26,465 nucleotides of DNA from a bacterium. Its GTDB lineage: Bacteria > Patescibacteriota > Minisyncoccia > Phycocordibacterales > UBA10002. The DNA lies in contig JAUSHG010000036.1 in the NCBI GenBank assembly GCA_030648695.1, positions 1-26,465 of the forward strand, read 5' to 3'. The position numbers and the translations under genes were made by a program. Below are positions 15,555 through 21,694 of the stretch, one piece after another; positions within the stretch are counted from its first letter, which is position 1, and each line of letters opens with the position of its first letter. The notes beneath the pieces are model-generated. The model saw only the letters and a program-made list of their open reading frames with translations. It did no database searches and was not told the DNA's origin.

Positions 15555-15640
15555 TTGTTAACTATTAACCATTAACTTTTGACTTTTAACAGCCCGAAAA
15601 CTTTCTGTTAAAGGTTAATTGTCAAAAGTTAATAGTTGCG
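15555..15640. repeat. Inverted word repeat (family B) between rpmH and rnpA
   Basis: The left half (GTTAACTATTAACCATTAAC and TTTTGACTTTTAACAG) is mirrored by the right half (CTGTTAAAGGTTAATTGTCA and AAAGTTAATAGTTG) around a CCCGAAAACTT loop. It is one of the clearest stem-loops in the window and ends about 10 bases before the rnpA start. Confidence 0.75.
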
Positions 15641-15648
15641 CAAGCGCC

Positions 15649-15984
15649 ATGCTCCCCAAAAAACGCCGGCTTCTCGCTTCCCATTTCGCTCCGCTTCAAA
15701 AGGGGCGGCTTTTTTCAAGCCAGCATTTCTCCCTGCGCATCGCACCGGGAAAAGCCGGAGATTCCCTGCGTGCGGCGGCGGTTGCCGGCAGTGGCGTGGC
15801 GCGGAAGGCGCACGAACGCGCACTGTTGCGCCGTCGCATCTACGCGGTCGTGCGGGAGGTGATTCCGGCAAGCGCGGAAGGACTGCATCTGGCAGTATTC
15901 GCCCGCAAAGGCGCACCCGCTCTTTCTTTTCAGGTAGTACGAAAAGAACTCGGCTCACTTCTGCGCGGAGCCCTGCGGTTGTGA
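15649..15984 (+). CDS. rnpA: Ribonuclease P protein component
   Basis: 111 residues from ATG 15649. An in-frame TTG at 15619 was rejected because that stretch is word repeat. RnpA binds the catalytic RNase P RNA and helps process tRNA 5' ends. Seen: the N-terminal basic MLPKKRRLL, FSLRIAP, and the family signature region GVARKAHERALLRRRIYAVVRE, corresponding to the conserved basic RNR helix. The C-terminal part is weakly conserved. It lies between rpmH and yidC as usual; yidD, often found between rnpA and yidC, is absent. No RNase P RNA gene is seen here. Confidence 0.9.
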   Translation: MLPKKRRLLASHFAPLQKGRLFSSQHFSLRIAPGKAGDSLRAAAVAGSGVARKAHERALLRRRIYAVVREVIPASAEGLHLAVFARKGAPALSFQVVRKELGSLLRGALRL

Positions 15985-16001
15985 GGGTACCTGTCCTGCG
16001 C

Positions 16002-16007
16002 TAGAAT
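16002..16007 (+). promoter_or_regulatory. Candidate -10 box of yidC
   Basis: TAGAAT ends 6 bases before the yidC ATG, the same box and spacing as polA. This suggests an internal leaderless promoter inside the cluster. Confidence 0.35.
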
Positions 16008-16013
16008 GGGGGC

Positions 16014-16760
16014 ATGTTCGCCCTGCTTAAGAGTGTTTTCTATATTCCTCTCTATAACGCGCTCATTCTCCTCATAGGAAGGATGCCCGGTTTTGGAGCG
16101 GGCGGGGCGGTGATTCTCCTCACTCTGGCCATTAAAATCATTCTCTTTCCGCTTTCACAGCGCGCCTCAAAGTTCCAATTTGAGATGAAGGCGCATGAAG
16201 CCGAGCTGAACCGCATTAAGGAGCGCTTCAAGGGAAATCGCGAGGAGCAGGGCCGCGCCATACTCGCGTTCTACAAAGAGAAAGGCATCAACCCATTCAT
16301 GGGCATTTTGCCTGTGCTCATTCAAATTCCCATTGTTATCGGACTCTATTATGTGTTCTACAAGGGAGGATTGCCGGGGGTAAACGAAGAACTGCTCTAT
16401 TCGTTTGTCCCGGTTCCCCCCGTTGATATGCATTTTTTCGGGATAGACATCTCGGAAAAGAGCATACTGCTCGCGGTATTGACCGGCGCCTCGCAATTTT
16501 TGCAGGGGCATTTCGCCTCCCCTCCTCCGCCCGCACCAAGTTCGGGAAAACCCTCATTTCAGGAAGACCTTGCTAGGGGCATGCGGCTTCAGGTAAAGTA
16601 TGTTCTGCCTCTGATTATGGCCTTTGTGGCCTATCAGGTGTCGGGAGCGGTAGCGCTGTATTTTATTACGAGCAACCTGTTTACCGTTTGTCAGGAGCTC
16701 TACCTACGCAAGAAGTTTAAGAAGGAGGGACATCTGACGCATCGGGGAGCATCCGACTAA
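16014..16760 (+). CDS. yidC: Membrane protein insertase YidC/Oxa1
   Basis: 248 residues. Inserts proteins into the cytoplasmic membrane alone or with SecYEG. This is the short, Gram-positive-like form without the large periplasmic domain. The first hydrophobic segment is near the N-terminus, then ILLTLAIKIILFPLSQRASK with the conserved polar position in the groove, a charged cytoplasmic hairpin (about 55-80), the GILPVLIQIPIVIGLYYVFY segment, and two more helices before a basic tail KKFKKEGH. A Pro-rich loop (SPPPPAPSSG) lies before the last pair. It is followed by jag, its usual partner gene. Confidence 0.95.
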   Translation: MFALLKSVFYIPLYNALILLIGRMPGFGAGGAVILLTLAIKIILFPLSQRASKFQFEMKAHEAELNRIKERFKGNREEQGRAILAFYKEKGINPFMGILPVLIQIPIVIGLYYVFYKGGLPGVNEELLYSFVPVPPVDMHFFGIDISEKSILLAVLTGASQFLQGHFASPPPPAPSSGKPSFQEDLARGMRLQVKYVLPLIMAFVAYQVSGAVALYFITSNLFTVCQELYLRKKFKKEGHLTHRGASD

Positions 16761-16850
16761 TCCGAATGTTCCGAATATCCGAATGGTTACGAATGCAGTC
16801 CTTCTTATTCGCAGGTATTCGTATATTCGTAGAGATTCGTAATTCGTATT
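16761..16850. repeat. Inverted word repeat (family C) without a gene
   Basis: The left half (16761-16795) is built of TCCGAAT words and the right half (16807-16850) of ATTCGTA words, inverted relative to each other. It begins immediately after the yidC stop and ends 2 bases before the jag ATG. It uses the same words as the arms around the GxxExxY gene at 24.6-25.1 kb, so it looks like an empty version of that element. Confidence 0.7.
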
Positions 16851-16852
16851 GT

Positions 16853-17308
16853 ATGACTAACGAAGAAATCAAAAAAACAATACAAGAACTACTCTCCCGC
16901 ATGGAGATTGCCTGCGAGTCCGTAGAGTGTGTTGATGAGGATTCGGACCGGCGGCGCTTTTCAATCCGCACTCCCGATTCGCATCTTCTTATCGGGCCCA
17001 AAGGCGCACACCTGTTTGCGTTCAATCATCTGGTGCGAAAAATTGCCGGAAAAGGCGAGGAGGGCGAGTTTCTCTTCACGGTTGACGTGAACGACTATCA
17101 CGAAGCCGCCCGCGAACGCCTGCATGCGCTTGCAAAGGTGATGGGAGACCGCGCCCGGTCGTTTAAGGCGTCAGTGGAGCTGGAACCCATGTCATCCTAT
17201 GAACGGATGGTGGTGCACACGTTTTTTGAAAATGCAGGAGATATTAAGACCGAGTCAACCGGAGACGGGGAACGCCGGAGGGTGGTTATCAAATACACTG
17301 GAGAGTAA
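16853..17308 (+). CDS. jag: Jag-type KH/R3H RNA-binding protein
   Basis: 151 residues from ATG 16853; the frame is open upstream to 16766 but that part is repeat. Also known as KhpB/EloR, an RNA-binding protein linked to control of cell elongation and division. A short N-terminal helix is followed by a type II KH domain with the GxxG-like LLIGPKGAHLFAFNHLVRKI, then an R3H domain ending in SSYERMVVHTFFENAGDIKTES and RRVVIKY. The Jag_N domain found in longer members is missing, as is common in small genomes. It comes after yidC in the conserved rpmH-rnpA-yidC-jag order. Confidence 0.93.
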   Translation: MTNEEIKKTIQELLSRMEIACESVECVDEDSDRRRFSIRTPDSHLLIGPKGAHLFAFNHLVRKIAGKGEEGEFLFTVDVNDYHEAARERLHALAKVMGDRARSFKASVELEPMSSYERMVVHTFFENAGDIKTESTGDGERRRVVIKYTGE

Positions 17309-17324
17309 TGGTTAGGAGGAGCTC

Positions 17325-17355
17325 GTAGCTTCTTAGCTGATTAGCTTTTTAGGGA
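17325..17355. repeat. Left arm (family A) of four-helix element 1
   Basis: Words GTAGCTTCTTAGCTGATTAG then CTTTTTAGGGA. The arm supplies the last codons (LKS) and the TAA stop of the enclosed gene. It is mirrored by the arm at 17715-17752 and differs at one of 31 bases from the left arm of element 2. Confidence 0.85.
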
Positions 17356-17703
17356 AGAAATCATCTTGTTAAGCATTCGCATCACTTCAAGAAGCAAGCT
17401 GTCAATTTTTTGCAAATCTAAACCCTTTCCCCAAGGCAAGCGACGTACAATTTCAAGCTGGGTTTCCAGTTCAGCTCCGGAACCGTAAGCAATTAATAGG
17501 AACTGACAAAACTCCTTTTTTCCTCCGCGACGCCTTCCTTCTGCAATGTTAGAGGGGATAGAAACTGAGGCGCGTTTCATTTGCGACGAAAGTCCGTACA
17601 GTTCACTTTTCGGAAATTGCTCAGTAAGGGCATATAATTCAATGACGGCGTCTATACCTTTCTGCCACACGATTAATTCTTTATATGAATGTATTTCCAT
17701 CAC
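17341..17703 (-). CDS. Four-helix-bundle protein, S23 / 23S rRNA intervening-sequence family (copy 1)
   Basis: 120 residues. The pattern HSYKELIVWQKGIDAVIELY, then FPKSELYGLSSQMKRASVSI, SNIAEGRRRGGKKEFCQFLL and GSGAELETQLE is the signature of the S23/IVP four-helix-bundle family. Members were first seen as open reading frames within 23S rRNA intervening sequences; they form small helical oligomers and the biochemical role is unknown. Basic residues in AEGRRRGGKK fit nucleic-acid binding. About 92% identical to the copy at 23.5 kb (nine differences in 119 residues), although the DNA differs at many third codon positions. It lies between inverted family A arms at the end of the secretion locus. 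Confidence 0.9.
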   Translation of the reverse strand: MMEIHSYKELIVWQKGIDAVIELYALTEQFPKSELYGLSSQMKRASVSIPSNIAEGRRRGGKKEFCQFLLIAYGSGAELETQLEIVRRLPWGKGLDLQKIDSLLLEVMRMLNKMISSLKS

Positions 17704-17714
17704 GGTTTTTTAAT

Positions 17715-17752
17715 TTCCCTAATAAGCTAAAAAGCTACCAGCTAATAAGCTA
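17715..17752. repeat. Right arm (family A) of four-helix element 1
   Basis: Words CCCTAATAAGCTAAAAAGCT then ACCAGCTAATAAGCTA, inverted relative to 17325-17355. It contains the TAG stop codon of the upstream propeller gene. Confidence 0.85.
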
Positions 17753-18946
17753 ATCTTCAAATTCCACGCTCCAAAGCGTTCCGTCATTTTTGTTGGTAAA
17801 GATAAGGAACTTTTCATCAGGCGAGAGTTGCGGATGAACGAGGTCAATGGAGTCGCCCCCTTCACTGCTTATATCAAGTATCCGCTCCCCCACTCCGGTT
17901 TCCGCATCTATTTGCCATAGTTCATCGGTAAAAGAGATAACTCCCTGATACCAGGCATCGGGGTAGCTTCCTCCGGGAAGAGTGAGCGGAACCCCGCAGT
18001 AAATATCTTCATTTGATTTTGCCCAGACGCACTTTTCGGGAAGTGTTTTGTGCTGCAGGGCCGAGGCCTTGTTTGTTTTTCGGTCAAGCATCTGCAGGAT
18101 AATTCCGCCGCCCGAACTTTCGGAAAAGAGTATCCGCGACAGGTTTCCGTCGGGAAGCGCCGTGAGACCCGCCACATCGCGAATAAGCGGCTCCATTTCC
18201 CCGCCCCCGCTTGGAACCGACACGAGCATCCCGTCTGAAATAGCCGATGGCTTGGTGAGGAATGCAATACGGGAGGATGTAGTCCAGAGCGGAATCCATT
18301 CCCGAAGCGGAGACGCAAACATCTGTATTTTCCCGCTTCCGTTAAAGGCCGCGCGGACTCCCACTCCTCGCCCTCCTTCTTCGCGCATGTAGATAAGTTC
18401 CTTTCCGTCCGGCGAGAGCGCCACCTCCCGTATATTTCCGGGGAGGAAGGTCCCTTCAAGGGTTCCTTCGCCCTCTGCTTTTGGCTTGAGCGTTGCGGAA
18501 TAGGTCTGAATGGTTTCATTGTCTTCGCCAAGGTAGCGGGCAAGTACGGAGGCCCCGTCTTTCCGCCACAGCGCCTCATAGATTTTGGGTATCGTCGTAT
18601 TGGTCAGCCGCCGCACCACCCCGCCGGTTGCCGCAATTTCATACGTGTTGCCCGTGGCGCGGTCCAGGTACCGGACGCGGACGCTTTCATCCCGCCCTCC
18701 GACAACGGCGCCCGCTATCGGAGTAAGTGTTAGGCGGCGCAGTATGGGGCCTCCGCGCGTATCCGAGGGCAGTGCTACCGGTTCTTCCGTTTCCTCTTCA
18801 AATCCACCTTCTTCCGTTTCAGGAAACTCCCCCTCAATCGGCAGTTCGGCTTCAGGAGTTCGGAAAAAGAAAAAGTAAATAAGCGCCGCAATGACTGCGA
18901 GCACAATAACCGATACAACAATGGTGACGGTAGTTTTTCGCGACAT
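17750..18946 (-). CDS. Membrane-anchored TolB-like beta-propeller protein
   Basis: 398 residues. A short basic N-terminus and one transmembrane helix (about 7-29, VTIVVSVIVLAVIAALIYFFFF) are followed by an acidic, glutamate-rich linker (about 30-60) and a large domain with repeated propeller-type blades such as LSPDGKELIYMREE, WTTSSRIAFLTK and LSPDEKFLIFTNKNDGTLWSV. The topology puts the propeller outside the cytoplasm, a likely protein-binding scaffold. It starts 1 base after the pilin-like gene stop, so translation is probably coupled. Location in the secretion locus suggests an accessory surface role; this is inference. Confidence 0.75.
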   Translation of the reverse strand: MSRKTTVTIVVSVIVLAVIAALIYFFFFRTPEAELPIEGEFPETEEGGFEEETEEPVALPSDTRGGPILRRLTLTPIAGAVVGGRDESVRVRYLDRATGNTYEIAATGGVVRRLTNTTIPKIYEALWRKDGASVLARYLGEDNETIQTYSATLKPKAEGEGTLEGTFLPGNIREVALSPDGKELIYMREEGGRGVGVRAAFNGSGKIQMFASPLREWIPLWTTSSRIAFLTKPSAISDGMLVSVPSGGGEMEPLIRDVAGLTALPDGNLSRILFSESSGGGIILQMLDRKTNKASALQHKTLPEKCVWAKSNEDIYCGVPLTLPGGSYPDAWYQGVISFTDELWQIDAETGVGERILDISSEGGDSIDLVHPQLSPDEKFLIFTNKNDGTLWSVEFED

Positions 18947-18947
18947 G

Positions 18948-19874
18948 TTATTTGCACTTTTTCCCCAACGGGTCGGTTAGCACAATAATATCAGGTAGTG
19001 TCCCCGGCTGGTCATAGTGCAAATATCTACACCCCCCTTTGACGAGAGCTATTTCACGTTGCAGGTCATCGTACATTCTTCTTGTTGCTGCATATAATTC
19101 ACCGGACTCTTCGGTTTCACCGGCGCGCTCAAGATTAATAATTGGCTGGACGTTTTGAGCGATTACGCTGAGTTTTTTCTCGGCTTCGTTCCAATCTCGT
19201 CTCTGCATGAGGTCTTGTATCCCATTATCATATGCGTCTCTTGCCGTTCGTGTCTGATTCTGTGCCATCAGGAGAAGCCCCGCCTTATCGGTCGCTCCTT
19301 CGGTCTTTGCTTTCGCAATGGCCGCATCCACCGCATTTATCGCTTTAGTCGCGTCATTTTTTATGTCCGTATGTGTTACTAGCGCGAGCGGTATTTCCTT
19401 TTTTATAACCCGATCAAATTTTAAGGTAAGGTCCAGATCTCGTCCCAATTGCGGGTTAATGAGATTTACCAGCAAATAACTGGAATATACGATAATAATG
19501 CCGCCGAGTGCCCGTAGAATAATGGCCTTACCCTCCATATGTCCAAGGATAGAATCCGTGAAAAGCAGAGTGAACCCGCCGCGCACAATGGAGAACACCG
19601 CCAAAAGTCCGGCAATCGCGATGCCTGTCGTGTAGAGAAACGAGAGGTATTTTGAAAGGCACTGGCCGGCTTCAAGCTCCGCTTTTGAGCAGCCGAAGAA
19701 TCCCAGTCGTTCGCCGCCGCTCGTGAGGCCGGTGTCAATCTGAGTGAGAGGCACAAAATTGCCTTGTGCTGAAACAAGTGAGGGAAAGATGCTCACGCCG
19801 AGTATAAATAACACCACTATGAGAGTGAGCAGAAGAACCGTCTTGGAAAAATTGTGCGGGTGAAACAGACGCAT
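18948..19874 (-). CDS. VirB2/TrbC-like pilin-type membrane protein with long C-terminal extension
   Basis: 308 residues. N-terminal signal-like helix (about 12-36, ending SLVSAQG) followed by two hydrophobic helices (about 75-100 and 118-142) separated by a short glycine-containing loop, the usual VirB2/TrbC pilin layout. Usual VirB2 proteins are about 100-130 residues. This one carries a further ~165-residue, mostly helical and charged tail (DIKNDATKAINAVDAAIAKAK ...) with coiled-coil character, and four Cys outside the membrane. It may be a pilin fused to a periplasmic or surface domain, or a VirB6-like core component. It is preceded closely by the Ig-like protein gene and followed by the propeller gene. 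Confidence 0.65.
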   Translation of the reverse strand: MRLFHPHNFSKTVLLLTLIVVLFILGVSIFPSLVSAQGNFVPLTQIDTGLTSGGERLGFFGCSKAELEAGQCLSKYLSFLYTTGIAIAGLLAVFSIVRGGFTLLFTDSILGHMEGKAIILRALGGIIIVYSSYLLVNLINPQLGRDLDLTLKFDRVIKKEIPLALVTHTDIKNDATKAINAVDAAIAKAKTEGATDKAGLLLMAQNQTRTARDAYDNGIQDLMQRRDWNEAEKKLSVIAQNVQPIINLERAGETEESGELYAATRRMYDDLQREIALVKGGCRYLHYDQPGTLPDIIVLTDPLGKKCK

Positions 19875-19879
19875 AGATG

Positions 19880-20932
19880 TTATCTAGTGGATTCCGGAGC
19901 CGAGTCGGGGAGCGAAGAGAACTCTCGTTCCTTGAAAGAAACGGAAAGTGAAGCGTCATCCGCCTGGAATGTTTTAGTTGTGTGCTGTGCGGTAAGTCCG
20001 ATAAAGGCGGTGCCGCCATCCCCGGAGTTTCTTCGGAGAACAATATCGGACCGTGTTTCGGAAGAAAGTGTCTGATAATTTAGTTTCCAGTCATAGCGCA
20101 GCGCGGCGGTACCTCGGTCAGCGGCTTCAAAAAAGAACGGAATTGCAGAAAGCCGTACTTCGTCACCGTTTAATACCAACTCCCGCGTAAGCGCCTGCTC
20201 AAATCGGATACCGAACAGAGGATGATTTTCATAGAGCAGTATGTGCGGCGCAACCGGCGGAATGGTTATCTCCGCGGCGGCCAGGAGCGCATGGTCAATT
20301 GTTTCCACCTCAACCGAAACCGTTTTTTCCCGCATGGGCACCGCGCCCTGAAACACAAACAAACTTTTGCCAAAGCCGCTTGAGTCGCCAATCACTTTTC
20401 CGTCTTCTTCCCATGTATATACGAGTTCGCGTTCGGCAAGCCGTTTCCCCTCCGCATTTACAAATAGCGGAATTGCGGCTACGGTTACGCTCCCTTGAAA
20501 CGGAAATAAGGCCTTGCCTTTGTAAAAAGGAGGTGTGTATGAGGAGGACTGCCAAAGGAGTAGCACGTCCGCAGGCCGTATTTTGAACTCTTTGCTTAGA
20601 ATGCGGCCATCCGGCATTTGCGCAATAACAGTGAGCGTAGTTACGCTTCCGGCTTTGCCGGTTTGGAATAAGAAGTGTTTTTCGCCGACACCCCGTTTTT
20701 TGAGCACGCCGTTTATCGTATAGCCAATCACGGCGCTTTGGATATCAACAGCATAGCTTTCAACGTCTACCGAAACTATTTGCTCGGCCCCAGGACGCTC
20801 CGGCGAAAGCGAAACCACGAGAGCATCCTGACCGCCTAATGTCTGCGCGGAGAGCGAAAGCGGCAGGACAAACAAAAAGACAAGCAGGCAAAGAACATAT
20901 GAAAAAAGGAGCGAAAAATATAACTTTTTCAT
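19880..20932 (-). CDS. Secreted Ig-like-fold protein of the secretion locus, unknown function
   Basis: 350 residues from ATG 20932, chosen because MKKLYFSLLFSYVLCLLVFL ... LSLSAQT is a clean signal peptide and a perfect TATAAT lies 7 bases upstream; a longer start at 20989 lacks any signal. The mature part is rich in beta strands with repeats resembling Ig/PKD-type modules (VVSLSPERPGAEQIVSVDVE, VSVEVETIDHALLAAAEI, LRYDWKLNYQTLSS). No enzyme motif is visible. It is 5 bases upstream of the pilin-like gene, so it is the first gene of an Ig-pilin-propeller transcript. Probably a surface or periplasmic structural component. I do not recognise the exact family. Confidence 0.6.
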   Translation of the reverse strand: MKKLYFSLLFSYVLCLLVFLFVLPLSLSAQTLGGQDALVVSLSPERPGAEQIVSVDVESYAVDIQSAVIGYTINGVLKKRGVGEKHFLFQTGKAGSVTTLTVIAQMPDGRILSKEFKIRPADVLLLWQSSSYTPPFYKGKALFPFQGSVTVAAIPLFVNAEGKRLAERELVYTWEEDGKVIGDSSGFGKSLFVFQGAVPMREKTVSVEVETIDHALLAAAEITIPPVAPHILLYENHPLFGIRFEQALTRELVLNGDEVRLSAIPFFFEAADRGTAALRYDWKLNYQTLSSETRSDIVLRRNSGDGGTAFIGLTAQHTTKTFQADDASLSVSFKEREFSSLPDSAPESTR

Positions 20933-20939
20933 CACCTGT

Positions 20940-20945
20940 ATTATA
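20940..20945 (-). promoter_or_regulatory. Promoter -10 box of the Ig-like / pilin / propeller operon
   Basis: Minus-strand TATAAT, a perfect consensus, ends 7 bases before the ATG of the signal-peptide protein. Leaderless transcription is expected. Confidence 0.55.
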
Positions 20946-20989
20946 CACCACGGCTCGGAGCCGCTGTGCACAGCAATGACGGTAACCAC

Positions 20990-21164
20990 ACCTCCCGAAA
21001 AACGGCTCTGAATTCTCCCTTTCCTAAAGGGAGCATCCGCCCAACTTTTTCTGAAAAGTGAGGCAGGGAGGGATTTCTAAATCCTCCGCTCCGACTTGAG
21101 TCGGAGCTCCTCCTTTCCGCCAGCTGGCGGAAAGGAGGAATTAAGAGATGCGGAAAATTCCCAA
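20990..21164. repeat. Palindrome cluster between secretion operon parts
   Basis: No gene. Three hairpins: CTCCCTTT-CCT-AAAGGGAG (about 21017-21035), GCTCCGACT-TG-AGTCGGAGC (about 21088-21107), and a 32-base perfect palindrome (21108-21139, half-site TCCTCCTTTCCGCCAG). They could end transcription of the membrane protein gene on the right before the TATAAT promoter on the left. The CTCCTTT/AAAGGAG core is shared with the palindrome inside polA. Confidence 0.7.
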
Positions 21165-21620
21165 CTACGCCGAAGGGCCTTTCGGAGGGGTTCGCCCTTT
21201 TGATGCTACGGTCTGCACCGCCCGCTCTATTTTCCCGCCGATAAGAGGAACACCTCGAAGTGCGGAAGACCCGTCATTGATAACCCACGCATAGGCAATG
21301 TCAAATGTCCATGCGGGAAATACCCCGCCCGTTCCGGCATCTACTGCAGTAGCACCCAGAACACTAAGGGTTAAACGCCAATCCAGCATCCCTTTCATAA
21401 AGAAGAGAAAATAGAGAGCTCCACCCACTGCGAGGTCAACAACAGTGTTAATAGGCAAGCCGATTCCAGTAGCCCCCACTCCCATTTGGACGAGGTCAAG
21501 GAAGATGGCGGCAAGAAAGAGCATGTACCAGCTTCCGGGTGAAAGTTTTGGTTCGGGTTTCCGTGGCGGCGGAGGAAGCGGTCCGCGCGGTCTGTTTTGT
21601 TGTGAGGGTTGAGGAGACAT
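21165..21620 (-). CDS. Small proline-rich membrane protein of the secretion locus
   Basis: 151 residues. The cytoplasmic N-terminus (1-28) is rich in Pro, Gln and Arg (RGPLPPPPRKPEPKLSPGS). It is followed by about three hydrophobic segments (WYMLFLAAIFLDLVQMGVGA, TVVDLAVGGALYFLFF, LTLSVLGATAVDAGTGG) and a basic tail ending SKGRTPPKGPSA. No known catalytic motif. It lies between VirB4 and the Ig-like protein on the same strand, so probably a membrane part of the secretion apparatus. The ATG directly abuts an empty family A repeat. Confidence 0.6.
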   Translation of the reverse strand: MSPQPSQQNRPRGPLPPPPRKPEPKLSPGSWYMLFLAAIFLDLVQMGVGATGIGLPINTVVDLAVGGALYFLFFMKGMLDWRLTLSVLGATAVDAGTGGVFPAWTFDIAYAWVINDGSSALRGVPLIGGKIERAVQTVASKGRTPPKGPSA

Positions 21621-21694
21621 AGCTGGAAGCTTATTAGCTGGTAGCTTTTTAGCTTTTTAGAAATTTCCTAACAAGCTAATCAGCTACAAGCTAT
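21620..21694. repeat. Inverted word repeat (family A) without a gene
   Basis: The left half (21620-21660) has TAGCTGGAAGCTTATTAGCT words and the right half (21669-21694) has CAAGCTAATCAGCTACAAGC words, separated by about 8 bases. Same words and orientation as the arms around the two S23 genes, but nothing between them. It contains the TAG stop of VirB4 (21691-21693). Confidence 0.8.

Noticed and set aside
15619..15648. Longer RnpA start at TTG 15619
   Set aside because: The added ten codons are word-repeat sequence; ATG 15649 opens the typical basic RnpA N-terminus.
16766..16852. Longer Jag start at 16766
   Set aside because: The added 29 residues come from the TCCGAAT/ATTCGTA repeat; ATG 16853 is the natural start.
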